64,000 bases of DNA, taken from assembly GCA_020636255.1 (NCBI GenBank), contig JACJYE010000002.1, positions 62,001-126,000 on the forward strand, written 5' to 3'. Below the pieces are notes generated by a model, which searched no databases, was not told where the DNA came from, and was given only the letters and a program-made list of their open reading frames with translations. Below are positions 32,418 to 40,754 of this stretch, in pieces. A program made the position numbers and the translations under genes. This DNA comes from Lewinellaceae bacterium (GTDB lineage: Bacteria; Bacteroidota; Bacteroidia; Chitinophagales; Saprospiraceae). Every line of letters starts with the position of its first letter. Position 1 is the first letter of the stretch.

Positions 32418-35273
32418 ATGAACGAGCGCAAGCACACCATCATAGAACGCATCGCCGAAAAACTGCGGATCATTCCCGACCTGCACAAAGAAGGCGAAAC
32501 GCCGGTAGAACGGTTGGCGCCGGGGAGCGAGCTGACTAAATTCCCGCCGCCGGAAAAATGGGACAACTGGGTGGAGTACGAGGCCAAATCGTGGCCAAAA
32601 GTAGACAAGCGCACCTATACCATCGTACCTACCACCTGCTTCAATTGCGAATCGGCCTGCGGCCTGACGGCTTTCATCGACAAGGACAGCTGGAAAGTAC
32701 GCAAATTTGAAGGCAACCCCTATCATCCCGGAAGCCGGGGCCGGAACTGCGCCAAAGGGCCGGCGACGATCAACCAGATCAACGATCCCGACCGCATTCT
32801 CTACCCCATGAAACGCACGGGCAAACGCGGCGAAGGCAAGTGGGAACGCGTAAGCTGGGATGAGGCCCTCGACGATATTGCCGCCCGGATGCGCAAGGCT
32901 ATCCAGGAAGGGCGCAACAACCAGATCGCCTACCACGTAGGCCGCCCCGGCCACGAAGGGTACATGGACCGCGTACTGCAGGCCTGGAATGTCGACGGCC
33001 ACAACAGCCATACCAACATCTGCTCGTCAGGCGCGCGCTTCGGTTATGCCATCTGGTACGGCCACGACCGCCCATCGCCCGACCATGCCAACGCCAAGTT
33101 CATCCTTCTGATCTCTGCGCACCTGGAAAGCGGCCACTATTTCAACCCGCATGCTCAGCGCATTATCGAAGGCAAGATGAAAGGCGCCAAGCTGGCGGTG
33201 ATGGACCCCCGCCTGTCCAATACGGCCAGCATGTCAGACTACTGGATGCCCACCTATCCGGGTACAGAGGCTGCTGTATTGCTTGCCATGGCCAAGGTCA
33301 TCATCGACGAAGGCCTGTACAACCGCGACTATCTGGAGCACTGGGTTAACTGGGAGGAATACCTGGCAGCCCGCCATCCGGATAAGGAGCGGACGTTCGA
33401 GCAATTCATCAAAGGCATGCAGGAAGAATACGTGCAGTACACGCCCGAATATGCAGCCAAAGAGAGCGGCGTAAAACCCGATATGATCGTCGACGTGGCC
33501 CGGCAGATCGGCCAGGCGGGTACGCGTTTTGCCACCCACAACTGGCGCAGCGCCGGCTCCGGCAACCTCGGCGGATGGGCCGTCGCCCGCTGCCTGCACT
33601 TCCTCAACGTGCTGACCGGCAGCGTAGGCACCGAAGGCGGCACGTCGCCCAATACCTGGAATAAATTCCACCCGCAGTTCTTCGACAAGCCGCCCGCGCA
33701 GAAATTCTGGAATGAACTGCACTTCCCCAATGAATATCCGCTGGCGTTCTTCGAAATGAGCTTCCTGCTGCCGCACATGCTCAAGGAGGGCAGAGGCAAG
33801 ATGGATGTCTATTTCAGCCGCGTTTTCAACCCGGTGTGGACGTACCCGGACGGCTTCAGCTGGATGGAATCCTATTCCAACGAAGAGCACTTCGGCCTGC
33901 ACGTCGCCCTTACCCCAACCTGGAGTGAAACGGCTTTCTTTGCTGACTATGCACTGCCCATGGGCCTGGCCAGCGAACGGCACGACCTGAACAGCTACGA
34001 AACCCATGCCGGCGTCTGGATCGCCTTCCGGCAGCCGGTACTGCGTGAAGCTATGCGCCGCGCCGGCAAGCCCGTTACCTTTACCTATGAGGCCAACCCC
34101 GGCGAAGTATGGGAAGAAGACGAGTTCTGGATACAGCTCAGCTGGCGTATCGACCCCGATGGCAGCCTGGGTATCCGCAAGCACTTCGAATCCCCATACC
34201 GCCCCGGTGAATGTATCACCGTCGACGAATACTACCAGTACATTTTCGAGCACACCAAGGGGCTGCCGGAAGCAGCAGCAAAAGAAGGCCTGACCCCGCT
34301 GGATTACATGAAAAAATACGGCGCCTTCAACGTAGAGCCCAGCGCTTACAACGGGCACCTGCGCGAGTTGAGCTCCAAGGAGATGGATGGAACTGAGGTA
34401 GACCCGAAATCACAGCTGGTTAAAAAGAACGGCAAAGGCATCGGCATCATGTATGGCGGCAAGGCGGTGGAAGGTTTCCCTACCCCTTCCCGCAAGAACG
34501 AGTTCTACTCGCAGACCATGTCCGACTGGAAGTGGCCGGAATACGTCATTCCAACATACATAAAGAGCCATATCCACGAAGAGAATATGGACCGCGAGAA
34601 AGGCGACTATCCGCTCGTGCCCACTTTCCGCCTGCCGACGCTGATCCACTCCCGCTCGGGTAATGCCAAGTGGCTGTACGAGATCTCCAACCGCAACCCC
34701 ATCTGGATACACCCTACGGACGCCAAAAAACTAGGCGTCAATACGGGCAGCCTGCTACGGGTAAATACGGAGATCGGGTACTTCGTCGACAAAGTCTGGG
34801 TAACCGAAGGGATGAAGCCGGGCGTTGTGGCCTGTTCTCACCACCTGGGCCGCTGGCGCCGCCCGCAGGACCCCAAGGGCAACCGCTGGGCCGTCAATAC
34901 GGTGAAGATCGAGAACGACGGTAATGGCGGCTGGAAGATGAGCACGCTCGGCAACATCGCCCCTTTCAAGAGCGACGACCCCGACAGCGCCCGCATCTTC
35001 TGGAGCGATGGCGGCGTACACCAGAATATCACCTTCCCCGTGCATCCCGACCCCATCAGTGGTATGCACTGCTGGCACCAGAAGGTGCGGCTGGAAAAAG
35101 CACGGCCGGAGGATAAATACGGTGATATCTTTGTGGACACCAACAAGTCGTTCGAGGTGTACCAGAAGTGGATGGAAATGACGCGCCCAGCTCCTGGCCC
35201 CAACGGCCTGCGCCGCCCCTTGTGGATGAAGCGCGCCCTGCGGCCGGCAGAGGAGACGTTTTATATTAAGTAA
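32418..35273 (+). CDS. Molybdopterin oxidoreductase (DMSO reductase family), candidate sulfite dehydrogenase SoeA-like
   Basis: 951 residues. The N-terminal FeS motif CFNCESAC is followed by a fourth Cys in GSRGRNCAKG. Mo-bis-MGD domains follow, with HTNICSSGARFGY, where Cys is the likely Mo ligand, then GSGNLGGWAVARC and a C-terminal MGD domain (TFRLPTLIHSRSGNAKWL, NRNPIWIHP). The N-terminus (MNERKHTIIERIAEKL) has no twin-arginine signal, unlike periplasmic polysulfide, thiosulfate or tetrathionate reductases. SoeA sulfite dehydrogenase and some other members are cytoplasmic like this. The neighbouring CstB-like and SulP genes favour sulfite oxidation. The substrate is inference; nitrate, polysulfide or an unknown substrate remain possible. 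Confidence 0.88.
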   Translation: MNERKHTIIERIAEKLRIIPDLHKEGETPVERLAPGSELTKFPPPEKWDNWVEYEAKSWPKVDKRTYTIVPTTCFNCESACGLTAFIDKDSWKVRKFEGNPYHPGSRGRNCAKGPATINQINDPDRILYPMKRTGKRGEGKWERVSWDEALDDIAARMRKAIQEGRNNQIAYHVGRPGHEGYMDRVLQAWNVDGHNSHTNICSSGARFGYAIWYGHDRPSPDHANAKFILLISAHLESGHYFNPHAQRIIEGKMKGAKLAVMDPRLSNTASMSDYWMPTYPGTEAAVLLAMAKVIIDEGLYNRDYLEHWVNWEEYLAARHPDKERTFEQFIKGMQEEYVQYTPEYAAKESGVKPDMIVDVARQIGQAGTRFATHNWRSAGSGNLGGWAVARCLHFLNVLTGSVGTEGGTSPNTWNKFHPQFFDKPPAQKFWNELHFPNEYPLAFFEMSFLLPHMLKEGRGKMDVYFSRVFNPVWTYPDGFSWMESYSNEEHFGLHVALTPTWSETAFFADYALPMGLASERHDLNSYETHAGVWIAFRQPVLREAMRRAGKPVTFTYEANPGEVWEEDEFWIQLSWRIDPDGSLGIRKHFESPYRPGECITVDEYYQYIFEHTKGLPEAAAKEGLTPLDYMKKYGAFNVEPSAYNGHLRELSSKEMDGTEVDPKSQLVKKNGKGIGIMYGGKAVEGFPTPSRKNEFYSQTMSDWKWPEYVIPTYIKSHIHEENMDREKGDYPLVPTFRLPTLIHSRSGNAKWLYEISNRNPIWIHPTDAKKLGVNTGSLLRVNTEIGYFVDKVWVTEGMKPGVVACSHHLGRWRRPQDPKGNRWAVNTVKIENDGNGGWKMSTLGNIAPFKSDDPDSARIFWSDGGVHQNITFPVHPDPISGMHCWHQKVRLEKARPEDKYGDIFVDTNKSFEVYQKWMEMTRPAPGPNGLRRPLWMKRALRPAEETFYIK

Positions 35274-35287
35274 ATGTAAGTCCGGCG

Positions 35288-35347
35288 GCGGTATAGTCCC
35301 GCGAGGTTTGGCAAACCTCGCGGGACTATACCGCAAACCTCGCGGGA
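35288..35347. repeat. REP-like 22-bp palindrome plus a direct repeat
   Basis: GCGGTATAGTCCCGCGAGGT (first 20 of 22 bases, 35288-35309) is followed after GGC by its exact complement (35313-35334). A third partial copy, AAACCTCGCGGGA, follows at 35335-35347. It fills the 81-nt gap between the molybdoenzyme and SulP genes. No T-run follows. Confidence 0.8.
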
Positions 35348-35354
35348 ATTCGAT

Positions 35355-37103
35355 ATGGCTAAACAAGAAACCTTAAAGAAGTTCTTCCCTTTTCTGGAAT
35401 GGTGGCGCCTGGTCAACCGGCAGACATTGCGCGCCGACCTGCTCGCAGGCCTCACTGGTGCGATCATCGTATTACCGCAAGGCATTGCTTTTGCCATGAT
35501 CGCCGGCCTGCCGCCGGTATACGGGCTTTACTCCGCCATTGCCATTCCCATTGTCGCTGCGCTTTTCGGTTCTTCATACCACCTTATCTCTGGCCCGACA
35601 ACGGCCATCTCCCTGGTATTGTTCAGTTCGGTTGGCGGCTTGGCGGAGCCCGGTTCTCCGGAGTTCATCCGGCTCGTATTGGTTGTAACTTTCCTCGCCG
35701 GAGTATTTCAGTTTGCTCTGGGAGTGGCCCGTCTGGGCATACTCGCCAATTTCGTTTCGCATACGGTCGTCGTCGGTTTTACAGCCGGCGCTGCTATCCT
35801 GATCTTTACGAGCCAGATGAAGCATGTGCTGGGCATTCAGGTGCCGCAACAAGCTGAGTTTCTGGACAGCTGGATCGCTATCTTCCAAAATATCGGAAAA
35901 ACCAACTTGCGGGTACTGGCTGTTGGCATAGGTACCCTGCTGATAGCGGTAGGGGTTCGGCGCCTGTCCCGGCGCCTTCCACATCTGCTCATTGCTATGA
36001 TTTTAGGTGCCGGCCTCGCCCTGCTGCTCGGTGGCGAAGATGTCGGTATCCGCTTTGTGGGGCGAATGCCTTCGCAGTTACCTCCCTTTAGCCCGCCGCC
36101 GCTGACCATTGGGGCCATCAAGCGGCTTTCGACCAACGCTTTTGCTGTAGCCCTGCTCGGTTTGATCCAAACCATGACGCTCGGCCGGGTGATCGCTACA
36201 AAATCTCACCAACGCATCGATAGCAATCAGGAGTTCATCGGCCAGGGCCTGTCAAACATTTTCGGTAGCTTTTTTTCCAGCTATGCAGGCTCAGGTTCCC
36301 TGACCCGCTCCGGGGTCAACTTTGACGCCGGAGCCAAAACCCCCATGGCCGCGATATTCTCCTCTATCCTGCTTGCCATCATTCTATTGCTCGTCGCCCC
36401 TCTGGCCGCCTATCTACCAATGCCGGCTATGGGGGGCATCATCATCCTGGTATCCATCAACCTTATCGATGTGGGCCAGATCCGCGGCATCCTCAGAGTT
36501 AGCCCACGGGAAATTGCCGTTCTTGCCGTCACTTTTTTTGCGACCCTTTTTCTAGAACTGGAATTTGCCATATATATCGGCGTCTTCCTGTCGCTCATAT
36601 TCTATCTGCAGCGCACCTCTCAGCCCCATGTCGCTATCCTGGCGCCGGACCCTAATGACCCCAACCGCCATTTTACCAACATCTCCCGCAAAACGCTGAC
36701 GGAGTGCCCGCAACTCAAGATCGTCCGCATCGACGGCTCCCTTTACTATGGCGCCGTCGACCATGTGGCCAACTTCCTGCAGGAGGTGAGTGAGAACTAC
36801 CCCCAACGCCATATCCTGATCGTGGCCAATGGCATCAATTTCATCGACATCACCGGGGCGGAATTCCTCGTTCAGGAGGCGCACCGCTGGCGCAGCCTTG
36901 GAGGCGGCCTGTATATCGTAGGCCTTAAATTGGTTGCCCAGGACGTTCTTTCCGCCGGTAGCTACCGGGATGAGATCGGTGCCGAAAACATCTTCAACAC
37001 CAAACGCGTGGCTATCGAGGCCATATACCAACGGCTCGGCCCGTCTGTTTGTGCCACCTGCCCGGCAAAAGTATTCCAGGAATGTGCAACGAGAGGAGAA
37101 TAG
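35355..37103 (+). CDS. SulP family anion transporter with STAS domain
   Basis: 582 residues. The SulP membrane domain (about 20-430) includes the signature LTGAIIVLPQGIAFAMIAGLPPVYGLYSA-like segment with YGLYSAIAIP, and the N-terminal repeat FGSSYHLISGPTTAIS. A C-terminal STAS domain (about 455-560) has IDGSLYYGAVDHV and FIDITGAEFLVQEA. The last residues CATCPAKVFQECA contain three Cys in a short span. SulP proteins move sulfate, bicarbonate or other anions. It follows the molybdoenzyme gene by 81 nt on the same strand, which suggests sulfate or sulfite handling. The direction of transport cannot be told. Confidence 0.92.
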   Translation: MAKQETLKKFFPFLEWWRLVNRQTLRADLLAGLTGAIIVLPQGIAFAMIAGLPPVYGLYSAIAIPIVAALFGSSYHLISGPTTAISLVLFSSVGGLAEPGSPEFIRLVLVVTFLAGVFQFALGVARLGILANFVSHTVVVGFTAGAAILIFTSQMKHVLGIQVPQQAEFLDSWIAIFQNIGKTNLRVLAVGIGTLLIAVGVRRLSRRLPHLLIAMILGAGLALLLGGEDVGIRFVGRMPSQLPPFSPPPLTIGAIKRLSTNAFAVALLGLIQTMTLGRVIATKSHQRIDSNQEFIGQGLSNIFGSFFSSYAGSGSLTRSGVNFDAGAKTPMAAIFSSILLAIILLLVAPLAAYLPMPAMGGIIILVSINLIDVGQIRGILRVSPREIAVLAVTFFATLFLELEFAIYIGVFLSLIFYLQRTSQPHVAILAPDPNDPNRHFTNISRKTLTECPQLKIVRIDGSLYYGAVDHVANFLQEVSENYPQRHILIVANGINFIDITGAEFLVQEAHRWRSLGGGLYIVGLKLVAQDVLSAGSYRDEIGAENIFNTKRVAIEAIYQRLGPSVCATCPAKVFQECATRGE

Positions 37104-37213
37104 CGCTTTTTGCGGCTGCTCTGAAGCAATCGGCTACTAAATAAGCTCTCTAAGGGGCCGGTGAAGAATAAGTAAAAAAAAAATCAGAGCTTAACGCGCA
37201 AAAGCACTAACCT

Positions 37214-38320
37214 ATGGAAACCGGCAAGAAGAAATATTCGACCGTACACTATCAGGGATATCTGCAACTGGACAAAATACTGCATGCGCAACACCTGCGC
37301 AGCGCAGAAGAAGAGGGCCCCCCTGTACATGATGAAATGCTGTTCATCATTATCCACCAGGTGTACGAGTTATGGTTCAAGCAGCTGATCCACGAGATCG
37401 GCTCGGTGACAGGCCTGTTCAGGGAGGCCCGGGTCGACGAACGGAATATGGGCGCTGCGGTGGCCCGCCTGCAAAGGGTGATCGAAATACAGAAGGTCCT
37501 GATCGAACAGATCCGGATACTGGAAACCATGACACCTCTCGATTTCCTGGAATTCCGCAACTACCTGTTCCCTGCTTCAGGCTTCCAAAGCTTTCAGTTT
37601 CGCGTCGTGGAGGCCATGCTTGGTTTGAAGGAAACGGAACGCCTCACCTACAACAGCCAGCCTTATACCTCGGCTTTCGAAAAGGAACAAAGGGAGAAAC
37701 TGGAAAGCATTCAGGAAAAAGGGACCCTTTTCACCCTGGTGGAAGCCTGGCTGGAACGGACGCCGTTCCTGCAATTCGGCGACTTCCACTTCCTCGAACA
37801 CTATCGGCTGGCCGTGCAACGCATGCTGGGCAAGGAAGAAGAGGCCATCCGGAAATCGGAATATCTGTCGGAAGAAGAAAAGGAACAGCGGCTGAAGATG
37901 CTGGGCAGCGCCGACACCTATTATCATTCGGTGCTCGATGCCGAAGCCCATGAGCAACTGCGCCGGGAAGGCAAGATGCGCCTCTCTTACAAGGCCACGA
38001 TAGCCATACTGCTCATCAACCTCTATCGGGACGAGCCCATCCTGCAGCTCCCCTTCCAGTTGCTGACCTGCCTGGCCGATATCGATGAACTGCTGACCAT
38101 GTGGCGTTACAGGCATGCCCAGATGGTGCTGCGCATGCTGGGAAGAAAGGTCGGGACCGGCGGCTCTTCCGGTTATGACTACCTCCACGCCACTGCTGTA
38201 AAACACCACATTTTCACCGACCTGCACAACATTTCCACCTTGTTGATCCCCAGGTCCGAGCTTCCCGAATTGCCACCCCAGGTAAAAAAAGAACTGGGCT
38301 TTTATTATTCAAATCAGTAA
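37214..38320 (+). CDS. kynA: Tryptophan 2,3-dioxygenase
   Basis: 368 residues, longer than the ~280-residue proteobacterial form but close to the eukaryotic type. Family motifs are strong: VHYQGYLQLDKIL, HDEMLFIIIHQVYELWFKQ (haem/substrate pocket), LEFRNYLFPASGFQSFQFR, WRYRHAQMVLRMLG (proximal His) and GTGGSSGYDYL. It opens the indole ring of tryptophan with O2 to form N-formylkynurenine. It is cytoplasmic and needs haem b. No other kynurenine-pathway gene lies nearby. AnmK follows after 30 nt, which looks like co-transcription without a shared pathway. Confidence 0.94.
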   Translation: METGKKKYSTVHYQGYLQLDKILHAQHLRSAEEEGPPVHDEMLFIIIHQVYELWFKQLIHEIGSVTGLFREARVDERNMGAAVARLQRVIEIQKVLIEQIRILETMTPLDFLEFRNYLFPASGFQSFQFRVVEAMLGLKETERLTYNSQPYTSAFEKEQREKLESIQEKGTLFTLVEAWLERTPFLQFGDFHFLEHYRLAVQRMLGKEEEAIRKSEYLSEEEKEQRLKMLGSADTYYHSVLDAEAHEQLRREGKMRLSYKATIAILLINLYRDEPILQLPFQLLTCLADIDELLTMWRYRHAQMVLRMLGRKVGTGGSSGYDYLHATAVKHHIFTDLHNISTLLIPRSELPELPPQVKKELGFYYSNQ

Positions 38321-38350
38321 AGCGCCGGGCTTTACAAGAATAAAGAACGC

Positions 38351-39475
38351 ATGTACAGTTACGATGTGCTCGGACTGATGTCAGGAAGCTCACTGGACGG
38401 ATTGGACATGGCATTTTGCCGCTTTGAGATCCATTCTCTGGTGGGGCTGGAAGTAGAATCACTCCGGTGGGAGTTGGTTAAGGCAGAGACGGCTACCTTC
38501 CCGGAGCTCTGGCGGCAACGGCTGGCCTGCCTGCCTGCCGGCACGGCCCTGGACCTGGCGCTGGCTCACGCCCAATTCGGGCGCTATCTGGGCGAGCTGG
38601 CCCTCGGTTTCCTGGAACGTCACCGGCTCGAACCCGGCCTTATCGCTTCGCACGGCCATACTATTTTCCACTACCCTGAGCAGGGGCTCAGCTTACAGAT
38701 CGGCGACGGTGCGGCCCTGGCGGCGGCCACAGGTTACCCAACGATCGACAACTTCCGCATGCAGGATGTAGCGCTCGGCGGCCAGGGAGCGCCTTTGGCC
38801 CCTATTGCCGACCAGCTATTATTTGGCGAATACGGCTTCCTGCTCAACCTGGGCGGCATCGCCAACCTCACCTGCCGGCATAAGGGCAGGGTTGTCGCCT
38901 TCGACAGTACGGGCCTCAATCAGGTGCTGAACGCACTGGCAAGGCAGCTTGGCCTGGCGTATGACGAAGATGGCCGCATTGCCTCAGGTGGCAGGCTCAT
39001 CCCCGAACTACTGGCTCAGGCCGAAGCGCTGGAATACTACCGCCGCCCTTATCCCAAATCGTTGGGCAACGACTGGGTACAAGAGGTGTTGCTACCCATC
39101 TTTATAGGCTTCGACGCACCATTACCCGACAAGATGTTTACCGCATGCATACATGCAGGGCGGCAGATCGCCCGCGACATCGGCATCGTGCTGCAACGCG
39201 AAGGCCTTCCACCGGGCCCTTACCGCATGCTCGCCACAGGGGGCGGCGCCCACAATGGATTTTTGGTGGGCTGCATTCGCCGGGAATGTGAAAAAATTTG
39301 TTCCTTAGCGTTGGAAATTCCGGGGCCGGAAACCATCGATTTCAAAGAAGCCGTGCTTATGGCCCTTCTCGGGGCCCTACGCGCCGCCAACATTCCAAAC
39401 ATCCTGCCCTCTGTAACGGGGGCTACCCGTGCTGCTATTGGCGGGGCATTACACCAGGGCTGGAAACGCAAACTA
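38351..39475 (+). CDS. anmK: Anhydro-N-acetylmuramic acid kinase
   Basis: The gene encodes 375 residues and its stop codon ends at 39478. It opens with the family motif VLGLMSGSSLDGLDMA (ATP/phosphate loop). It continues with ASHGHTIFHYPEQG, PLAPIADQLLFGE holding the likely catalytic Asp, LNLGGIANLT and LATGGGAHNGFL. The enzyme phosphorylates and opens 1,6-anhydroMurNAc released during wall turnover, giving MurNAc-6-P. It is cytoplasmic. The stop overlaps the next gene's start (ATGA), so the two are translationally coupled. Confidence 0.95.
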
Positions 39476-40536
39476 TGACTACAGCTTCCCCTTCCAAGAA
39501 TATTCCGATCCTGGTCACCGGGGCCACAGGTTTCGTGGGCGCTTACCTGCTGCAGCACCTCGCATGCGAAGGATACACGAACATTCGGGCCCTGCGCCAG
39601 CCCGGCAGCGATATGTCACTGGTAGAAACGATCGCTACGGGCATAGAGTGGGTGGAAGGCGACCTGCTCGACCTCAGCACACTGGAGGAAGCCATGCAAG
39701 GTATCCGGCGTGTTTTCCATTGCGCCGCCATCGTCTCTTTTGACCCTGCCGACCGGCAACGGATGCTGGAAACCAATGTAGAAGGCACGGCCAATGTCGT
39801 CAACGCCGCTTTGTACCGGGGCATCGAGAAGCTCGTCCACGTCAGCTCCGTTGCGGCATTGGGGCGTATCCGGGAAGGGGCCACCCTCGATGAGAACGCC
39901 AAATGGCAGCGCAGCCGCTTCAACACCAATTACGCCCTGAGCAAGTTCCTGGGTGAACAGGAAGTCTGGCGCGGTATCGCCGAAGGGTTACAGGCCGCCA
40001 TTGTCAACCCTGCCATCATACTGGGCAGTGGTTATTGGGATAAAGGCTCGGCCCGCCTTTTCAAACTCGTCGCCGGCAACTATCCCTTTTACCCCGGCGG
40101 CACGACCAGCCTGGTCGATGTGCGGGACGTGGCCCGCTTTATGGCCCTGCTCATGGATAGTGACATCACAGGCCAACGCTTTATCCTTTCGGCGGAAAGC
40201 TGGCCGTATCGGAAACTCCTGGAGGCGATAGCGCAGGAACTGGGCGCCCGCCCACCCGGCATCCGGGCAACGCTTCTGATGAGTGCGCTTACCTGGCGGT
40301 TGGCCTGGCTGGCTGGCTTTCTGAGGCGAAAGCCCCCTTTGCTGACCCGGGAAACGGCCATGAACTCCAACCTTACCTTTTATTACGACAACCGAAAGTC
40401 AATCGAAGCATTCGGCTTTCACTACACGCCTATCCGCCAGGTGGTGGCGGAAACGGCCCGACAATATCTGGAAGCGGGCCGGGAAGGCTTCCCGCCGATG
40501 CTGTTGCCCTTGACCGACAACGCCCAGGCCCGATAG
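39475..40536 (+). CDS. NAD-dependent epimerase/dehydratase (extended SDR)
   Basis: 353 residues from ATG at 39475, overlapping the anmK stop by ATGA; the frame is open upstream but overlaps anmK coding sequence. The Rossmann motif is VTGATGFVGAYLLQHL. The catalytic Tyr/Lys lie in NYALSKFLGE, and the C-terminal half includes GSGYWDKGSARLF and SLVDVRDVARFM. The type resembles dihydroflavonol-4-reductase and 3-beta-hydroxysteroid dehydrogenase-like SDRs. The substrate is unknown. It is probably co-transcribed with kynA-anmK. Confidence 0.9.
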   Translation: MTTASPSKNIPILVTGATGFVGAYLLQHLACEGYTNIRALRQPGSDMSLVETIATGIEWVEGDLLDLSTLEEAMQGIRRVFHCAAIVSFDPADRQRMLETNVEGTANVVNAALYRGIEKLVHVSSVAALGRIREGATLDENAKWQRSRFNTNYALSKFLGEQEVWRGIAEGLQAAIVNPAIILGSGYWDKGSARLFKLVAGNYPFYPGGTTSLVDVRDVARFMALLMDSDITGQRFILSAESWPYRKLLEAIAQELGARPPGIRATLLMSALTWRLAWLAGFLRRKPPLLTRETAMNSNLTFYYDNRKSIEAFGFHYTPIRQVVAETARQYLEAGREGFPPMLLPLTDNAQAR

Positions 40537-40754
40537 GCCTGCCCCTATCTTTTTCCCGGCTGTTCATCTTTCATGCGCCTGAATTTGTTAATTACAAAAT
40601 CAGTGGTATCATCCCACTTATAGTGATCAAAAAATAAGTTCTACAGTGGAGATGCTGCGATGTGTCTTGTCTTCCACCTTTTGCCATATCGCAAAATCGT
40701 CGGACTTTTTTTTGATGGATACTGAACACCTAACTACACCAAAACGCGGAAATC

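Noticed and set aside
37139..37154. AAATAAGCTCTCTAAG after the SulP gene, resembling the repeat arm
   Set aside because: Insertions and mismatches relative to the arm make it too weak to call a member.
39298..39474. Upstream extension of the SDR gene
   Set aside because: It overlaps anmK coding sequence; the ATG at 39475 with ATGA coupling is the natural start.
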